Origin: Hygrocybe punicea
Lineage: Eukaryota > Basidiomycota > Agaricomycetes > Agaricales > Hygrophoraceae
Direction of reading: 5' to 3'
Assembly: GCA_963556145.1 (NCBI GenBank)
Contig: OY744461.1
Coordinates: 8,876,891-8,940,890 of the forward strand
DNA: 64,000 nt
The notes under the pieces: model-generated
Seen by the model: only the letters and a program-made list of their open reading frames with translations
Databases searched by the model: none
What the model was told of the DNA's origin: nothing
Part shown: positions 57,901 through 64,000 of the stretch, piece after piece
Layout: every line of letters begins with the position of its first letter
Position numbering within the stretch: position 1 is the first letter of the stretch
Program-made: the position numbers and the translations under genes

Positions 57901-59207
57901 TGCAGGACAAGTAAGAAGAAATTTGTCCGACAATTAACTCAAATTGAGCGTCAGCGGACATGCATCAGACTTATTCGTCAATGAAAGATGTCCGAACTCT
58001 CCGGAGCTAAGCAAAAGGAATTTGTAGCAGACAGTCCTGAAGCTCACCACCATATTGGTGCTGCTGAGAATAATCCAGAGCACATCGGTTCTTTTTTACA
58101 GCTACACACCGGAGATCCAGCTGTAAAGGTAGGCTTCAATGCCAAGGAAGGTTCCACACAGCTAATCTTCTGACAGGACTTCTGGTCGAAACTGAAAAGG
58201 CATATCTTGCCTCGTATAAAAGTCATGTTGAATAGTGAGATGCCAATCAACGACGATATCATTGCATCCATGGGCTCTCGGAATGATGGCACTGCTGAAC
58301 TTGATGGCATCCATTTCAAAGGCGACCGTATTTACCGACACAACATTATGCGGCTTAACTACACCACATACGACATACGACGCACTCAGGATACGATCAA
58401 CCCAAACACAGATCATCGCGACATTTTGCTCCTCTCTGCAGAAGGCACATTACGCCACCAATATCTGTATGCTCGCGTTCTCGGCATTTATCATGCCAAC
58501 GTTATCTATACTGGACCTGGCATGGTAGATTACCGTGCTCGACGCATCAAGTTCCTGTGGGTAAGATGGTTTGTGAACGTAGATGATATGCCGGTACAGG
58601 CTGGCTGGGTCCAATGGCGACTTGATCGTCTCAAATTTCCCCCCATGAGCGGAGAAGACGCATTTGGTTTCGTTGACCCTAAAGATGTTTTACGTGGATG
58701 TCACTTACTTCCATCTTTTTCTGCGGGCATGCGACATGCGGATGGTGTGGGGATTTCGGAATGTGCTTAGGATTCGAAGGACTGGCACCAGTACTTCGTG
58801 GGTCGGTGGGTGATTACAAATGTCTGTCCTCGATTTATAATTAACTCGACGGTAGCTTTGTGGATCGGGACATGGTCATGCGCTACCACTGGGGTCTGGC
58901 ACCAGGACATGTCTACAGTCAAGGTGAAGATACCATTGTAGGCTTACGTGCCAGCGATGCCGAAGACGTTATTGACGACGAGAGTGATGATGCTGGGGAT
59001 GACTGGTCACCAAATGTTTCCGAAGGAGTCCACACAGAGATTCACAACAAAGAACACCCAGATGAGTCGGATAATTCTTCCAGAAGTGGTTCCGACAGCT
59101 CAGGTGATAGCGAAGGCTCAAATGAGGAAGCCCACGGCGATGAATTAGAACTAATGGCAATGGACGAGATGTATGGTGATTTGCAAGATCTTGACTTATA
59201 TGAATGA
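54980..59207 (+). pseudogene. Plavaka (CACTA-related) transposase, four in-frame stops
   Basis: ATG at 54980 starts with the Plavaka-type N-terminal zinc finger (CSCSRTFSHLGAFRNHQNNC). After a variable region comes the conserved core: FGIFRHYHAEKIPSHDPEG, LGEWYWNGDKQKSQHDLKQL, RPLVSVIREKMSRQCDDLHF, PRVIVALMFWSDAAHITNFG, LWPLYIFFGNESKYRRCKPS, GVVRRFYPRIFTYSADYPEK, LASIRNLGGCPCPRCTIP, FVIDLMHEIELGVWKCLFIH, RDTIRRFTSNTSELKKMAAR, AHWHGLAKLQMHTDDTLDI, and FVDRDMVMRYHWGLAPGH near the end. At least six introns fit cleanly. Stops at ~55194 (TAG), ~55424 (TGA), ~57982 (TGA) and ~58768 (TAG) break the frame; two fall in the variable N-terminal part. Plavaka is the fungal DNA transposon group related to CACTA/EnSpm described alongside KDZ elements. 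I could not define its terminal repeats. Confidence 0.88.
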
Positions 59208-60230
59208 TCAGCGGCAAATTTATTGATGTGTTAACTGCTGTTTGAAAACATTCAAGGAGTGTCATTGACGTATGTTAAGCTCATTCCATGCTTATGATAT
59301 TGAACTTATTGAGAAGACAATGGATATGTCATGTGTTTTCGTTGCTACATTGATTCGTTGTTCAGTGTATGGTTGGTGTATAGTTGGTGTATAGTATCTG
59401 GATAAGTTCCTCTTGTTTGACTAAGATTCATGGGTTGTTACCCACAGCTTGGGGTACGGTTCGGACTTTTGCGGCCACACCTCTACACCGTACCTGTGTA
59501 CGGATTTACACGGGTTCCAATCGTGGGTAGGTAGGTTTGGATTCTTTCTAATTTTACTGTGTATTCTACTTCATAGACATCCCATTCGTTCGTGAGGTAA
59601 GTTTCTGTGTACTTTGAAAACCACTACTCATTATCTGAAAGAACAACTTGTCAGAAACGGGCCCAGACGACAACAGCAGCGGTAAACAACAAGGATGATG
59701 ATGACAGCGAGGAAGTGAGAGGGAGGCAAGCAGAGTGAAGGAAGGAAGGACCTATGAAAGCCGGTCAGTAGATCCCAGCCCGACTTCCCCGCTGCTAGCT
59801 CACTAGACCGCATCAACGACGCCGGCGACGAACTACGAAAAAACCAACATGCCTACGATGACGATGACGAGAATGCCGACGTGGAGTGGGTACCAACAGG
59901 AAACCATGAAGAGGACGAAGACAACACCAAGGCGGTGGTGCACCCACGCCCGGGCTTTCAGGTGTGATAATAAAATATACAGATTAAACCATGGCTTATG
60001 CACCCGTTCAGAGCCAATATCCGCGCAGTAATGTCCCTCTGGGGCGATGATAAGTGCACATCGTGCAATGGGCGCGGGCTTACAGAACGGCGACAGCAAC
60101 AAGCAGGGCCATGAGAACGGACGTGCGAAGACAAGAACAACGGCATCGTGCTACTGGTTAGGTCTTTTCCTTCACCAAAGCCTCCACCGTCCCTCCCTCC
60201 TCCCTCAGCCCCTCCTCTCATCTCTCGGCA
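59208..60230. other. No gene; foldback of a possible MITE
   Basis: At 59439-59529 nested inverted words (TACCCAC...GTGGGTA outside, GGTACGGT...ACCGTACC inside) form a foldback resembling a short hAT/MITE terminus. The rest (59600-60230) has Asp/Glu- or Gly-rich open frames by composition only; no protein recognised. Confidence 0.4.
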
Positions 60231-60620
60231 TCCTTCTTCTCTCACTCGAGCCCTGCAATCAGCCGATGCAGCATCCGCAAGACCTCCCCACTGGCCTTGT
60301 CCATGACACTCTGCGCCATACTCTCCTGCTGACTTTGATCTACCTCCTCAAGGTGCTTACATGCGCGCTCCAGCTCCCCCCCTTCTCCTTCTCCCAGCCT
60401 TTTAATACATTGCATCGCTTCTCCATCTCCTGTTCCGCGACATCTACCTGCTTCCCGAGCACCTCAACGAGCTCGTCACGCGCACACGAGTCCACCTCGT
60501 ACTGTGTGCACAACTCACTCTGCAGAGCCAGTTGCTTGCGCAAGTAACAATCAGGTCATCCTCTTGTGACCTCTTCTTGAAGTGCTTCGCAGCCTCGGCG
60601 TGGTGGCGTGGTGGGGATCA
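60231..60620 (-). pseudogene. Coiled-coil protein C-terminal fragment
   Basis: On the minus strand HAEAAKHFKKRSQE, then TQYEVDSCARDELVEVLGKQ, VDVAEQEMEKRCNVLKGWEK and, after a one-base slip in a G-run (~60378), LERACKHLEEVDQSQQESMA...EVLRMLHRLIAGLE. The heptad character and Glu/Lys pattern resemble the stalk of a motor or other cytoskeletal coiled-coil protein; identity is open. With no upstream exons and a frameshift it is best read as a gene fragment. Confidence 0.4.
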
Positions 60621-60779
60621 TTGTCTACGGTGTATAGTATGTTGTGGCGTTTGCGCAGAACGGGTCCAGCTCGGGAGTTGCGTTGGAGTACACGACAAGC
60701 TGCGATGTAGACTCATCATTGATTTCCACTTCTGGAGTCTGGTCCGTGCTGCGGATCATTGTCTGGAAGACCGTGTCAC

Positions 60780-62690
60780 CAAGTGTGCGGCTCCCTGTTC
60801 TTCGCCTTGGCCTGTCGCTGGCTGGGTGTTCTTTGCATTTCTGAGGTTGGCAGGGAGATTGAAACCATCACCCAATTTCACCATCACAGTCGACATTGCA
60901 AATTCACCACAGGATTTGACAGACGCCGTCCTGCGAACAAGTTGTACCTCGCACAACATCTTATCGTTGGCCGGGGAGCATCGGACCACACGCCATTGAT
61001 GGGGCGAAGTTCTTATCATCGCTGAATATTTCGATTGTTGGTAGGACACCCGTGCGGAGCAATATCCAATGGGGTGGAGACACACTCGCTGATTATATCC
61101 AGCGATGGCTCAGCCGCCTCTCTGACTGCGCCTTCGACTCCAGGTCTTTTGCGTGGCTTGACCACATTTGCCCAGCTTTGGTATTACACGGGGGGCGATA
61201 TTTACACCTCGAGAGTCCCGTTAAAACCTCAGATAACCCTGCATTTGCACGCCATTTTCTCAAGTTTAGTGTAGATTTATGACTCTTGATTGATTTGCAC
61301 AGCCCTATCGGGGTTTTATGCTCGATGCAGCACAACACTTGTAAGCTTCCTCCGTTTTCTTTCCTCATAATCTCAACCCATGCATGACATCTACATCATC
61401 ATAGTTTCCCTATACCCGACATACAACGAACCCTAGATGCTATGAGTTATGTCAAGGCCCACTCCGCCTCTCGATATGGTTGTTCGTCTTAACCACGCTC
61501 TTCGACAGATCAACATGTTCTGTTGGCACATCAGACAGCCAAAGCTTTCCCCTCTCTATTGCCGAGTTTCCCGAACTGGGGCATATTTGTCGAACGAGGT
61601 GTACACCCCCGGCGACATGCAAGATATTGTCGCATATGCCGGTGCCGTGAGCACGACCCTCCCCTCACGTAGAGTGTACCCTGACCAGACTCCCTCTGTA
61701 GCGAGGCATTGACTTCCTAATGGTGGGCTTTCCCCGCCCCAATACGCAGGCTGTATGTACCATCAAATAACATGCAGGAGATAGACACCCCAGGTCATAC
61801 TGCAGCTATTTCCGCCTCACACCCGGAATATATCGCGTGTAACTCCACCAATGAACCTCCTGCTGGCCAACTGCGCATTGCATCCCCTGGAGTGGCCAAC
61901 TTCACTGCTTCGCTCATCTCTGTCGTGGCGAAGACTCTGCCATCAAAATTTTCAGCGTGGCGATGAATGGAACATGAACTGTTATGCGAATGACAATGAG
62001 ACACAGGCAGAATTGAAGTGAAGTGGACAGACGCTGGAGGAAGCATTGGATGTTTTCACGCAGGGGACGCATCATGCACTTTTGGCGGTGGGGAAGACGC
62101 CTGTTGTGTGGGAAGGTCGGTTAGTGCTGACACGATGTCCTGTTTGCTCACAACATTGTTGTTAGAAATTGTTTTAAATCACAAAGTGACTTTGGATAAG
62201 AACACTGTCATGTTCGTGTTGCCAAATTTTCGGGACCAAAATTCCACGCTGGACGCTTTGGGTTTGGATCTCATCCAACAGTGCCGCTGCCGTGGTCGCA
62301 AAGAACTTCCGGATTATTCTTGCGCCCTCCAACTATTTCTGCTTGGTTCACGAACACATGAACTTTTGAAATGCGGTAGTCCGGTTTAGACGTGTATCAA
62401 TAGGACTGCGGAGGTGGCTGGGAAATAGCCCAACCAGGTAAATTATTTACTGACTAACGAGATGTCATGACTTACCTCTGATACTAATAATAGCTGTGAT
62501 CCATTCAAAACTTGGTCAGAGGTATGGTTTTTTTCTCCTGTTTCTATTTTCCGCAGCAATATATGCAGAGTTCCATTTGGTAACAGGAGGCGAAGAGCTT
62601 TTCCTTGAAAGTGGTTTGTTAGCCACCGTAAAGGCAGAAGACCTGTGCGAATCTGGTGCATTGATCCCTCCTGATGGCGATGCCGGTGGA
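60780..62690 (+). pseudogene. GH20 beta-N-acetylhexosaminidase-like relic
   Basis: Fragments in GH20 order, scattered over frames: NFTITVDIANSPQDLTDAV (60880), QHLIVGRGASD (60960), SLIISSDGSAASLTAPST...GLLRGLTTFAQLWYYTGG (61090-61200), YRGFMLDAAQH (~61315), VYTPGDMQDIVAYAGA (~61600), MQEIDTPGHTAAISASHPEY (61772; conserved His region), PPAGQLRIASPGVANFT, RGDEWNMNCYANDNETQAEL (~61953; catalytic Asp-Glu pair), TLEEALDVFTQGTHHALL, GKTPVVWEG, HKVTLDKNTVMFV and DPFKTW (~62502). GH20 enzymes release terminal N-acetylhexosamines, e.g. from chitin oligomers. Multiple frameshifts and missing pieces show decay. Decay from a once functional secreted enzyme is inferred; no signal peptide is visible. Confidence 0.7.
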
Positions 62691-63920
62691 CCTGGTTCCC
62701 CGTCTTTCTCCTTCACCCCCATCCCCAGGATTTTCTTCCGGCGACTTCAAGTTCGAGAGTCCTTCGCACCCTCCCTTGCAGCCATGCAGTGCTATCTTCG
62801 ATTCATATTCCACAGCACCATTCTCTATCGAATCACCTCACCGCCACTCACCCTTACCTTCAAACAACGAAATCGGGAGCGTGGTGCTCTCGTCATCGCC
62901 TGTATCACGCAGCTCGCCCTCATCAACCTTTACTTTCGAACACCGAGATGTCCAACACAGCTTCTACATCTGCTGTGACGTTTTTCAACATGGAATGTGA
63001 AGCCAATTCCTATCCGCCAGTGAGTCGCGGTGCATCTTCTGGGTCATCGCAGGTCGCAAAACTGGAAACTCCCGTGAACCGAGCACGTTTCTTCAATCAG
63101 GCTCCTTCCACAAGGCGAAGTAGTGTTTTTCCGTCACCTACATCCCCAACAACAAACAAAATATCCAGCCTGTGCCTTTGGGCTGAGGGAATGTCATCAT
63201 ACAACTTGTCATTCGACGCCTTGAGAGCCACATCTCTCCATTCACTCTCACCGATCACCATTCAAATTAAACTATCCCTCCCATCAATTGACGATATTCA
63301 TAGCCTGCCCACACTCCATGGTTTTCATGGTTCTGTCACTTTCAATGCCCCATGGCCTTCTTCCGCCAAGTGCATTACCGGGTCTATGTTGGAAAGGCTC
63401 GCATCTCCGGGGAGGCCGAAACTCTTCAACTAGTCGCGTCTAGTATATCTATGGCGATATGGCAAAGGTTCCTTCACACAGAATCGTCTCTCAGCAGGAG
63501 TCGATGGCTTGATGAAAGTATGCATACACCACAGATGTTTTCCACATGCTCGCCGTATACTGATCCACGTGTCTATTAATTAGCTTTGCAGACCACTATA
63601 ACACAGGAATTCATCATTGACGGCCATCTTCTGGCCCTCGTCTTCTACGACCTGGAACGGAGAGCCAGCAGTTCTTCACCGGCCGCCCAACTCACAGGAT
63701 TCACTCCATACCGGACTGACGATACCACTGCCGTACATGTCCCCAAATATTGCCTTTCCCTTAATCCATTTCCCTCCCACGAACTCATTTTAGCCGATTT
63801 TGGTGGATATCAACTTCCAGTCATACACCTTTGATCCTCTCGTAAACATCATCTCATCACAGACGCAACTTGTTCTTGGCGGTAAGACCGTGTTTCGTCT
63901 GCTGAAAAATTTGTCACATA
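62674..63920 (+). pseudogene. Transcription-factor-like (possibly TEA/ATTS-related) fragments
   Basis: Open segments include SPGFSSGDFKFESPSHPPLQ, then SLPSIDDIHSLPTLHGFHGS and VTFNAPWPSSAKCIT, HYRVYVGKARISGEAETL, LHTESSLSRSRWLDES, TITQEFIIDGHLLALVFYDL, QLTGFTPYR, and YTFDPLVNIISSQTQLVLGG...VFRLLKNL near 63890. From memory this order resembles the C-terminal part of TEA-type transcription factors in Agaricomycetes, but I see no TEA DNA-binding domain here, so the label is tentative. Frames change several times. It follows the GH20 relic directly. Confidence 0.35.
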
Positions 63921-63939
63921 ATTAAAAATCTCGCCTTGT

Positions 63940-64000
63940 CGATGCAGGCGAACAATGGCTTTGGACCGAATAATCTTCTCCAGAGAACCTCGATTCGATC
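63940..64000 (+). pseudogene. GH20-like C-terminal motif at window end
   Basis: After a GCAG acceptor the sequence reads GEQWLWTE, a stop, then SSPENLDSI. This is close to the GGEQ-LLWTEQSGPENLDS block of GH20 hexosaminidases and continues past the window. It may be the missing 3' part of the relic at 60780-62690, separated by the transcription-factor-like segment, or a second copy. Confidence 0.5.

Overview
The window looks like nuclear DNA of a filamentous basidiomycete, most likely an Agaricomycete. Genes are split by many short introns of about 45-60 nt with GT(A/G)AG-type donors and CAG/TAG acceptors. Several families are typical of mushroom-forming fungi: Plavaka and hAT transposons, a RepHel Helitron, DUF6698, Spt5-like proteins and Crinkler-type proteins. 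There is no rRNA or tRNA gene and no CRISPR. Gene models were built by hand from splice signals and reading-phase bookkeeping. Where exon lengths sum to a multiple of three, I say so.

Layout. 1-2475: 3'-truncated host gene with a PH-like domain (minus strand). 3.8-5.1 kb: decayed Harbinger (DDE_Tnp_4) transposase. 5277-11194: a gag-only, TR-GAG-like LTR retroelement with 148-bp direct terminal repeats, split by a 3.16-kb hAT element with an 8-bp target duplication. 12.65-13.56 kb: a 169-bp satellite. 13.9-20 kb: three accessory genes, followed at 20.17-20.43 kb by more copies of the satellite's palindromic core. 20.8-22.7 kb: a Lys-rich nuclear-type protein (534 aa, 7 exons). 23.2-36.3 kb: a Helitron whose 2,578-codon RepHel gene is cut by hAT-A, which is itself cut by hAT-B. 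hAT-B carries an apparently intact 8-exon, 833-aa transposase. 36707-40759: pogo-like element with TA target duplication, coding for a Ulp1-like protease joined by an intron to a DDE_1 transposase (one frameshift). 41.0-43.4 kb: broken Crinkler/RHS-like NTPase gene. 44.3-54.8 kb: accessory genes (DUF6698 protein, small coiled-coil proteins, REB1-like Myb protein, Spt5-like protein of 792 aa). 55.0-59.2 kb: Plavaka transposase pseudogene with four stops. 60.2-64.0 kb: gene relics, including a broken GH20 hexosaminidase-like gene and a transcription-factor-like fragment.

How it fits together. Most of the window is a transposon graveyard in layers of different age. Harbinger, Plavaka, gag and GH20 relics carry stops, whereas the hAT insertions still have perfect 8-bp duplications. 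The intact multi-exon genes between them belong to accessory families. The most interesting items are the three-level nest (hAT in hAT in Helitron), the Ulp1-transposase coupling in the pogo element, the fungal TR-GAG element, the intact Spt5-like gene, and the gene block bounded by palindromic repeat clusters.
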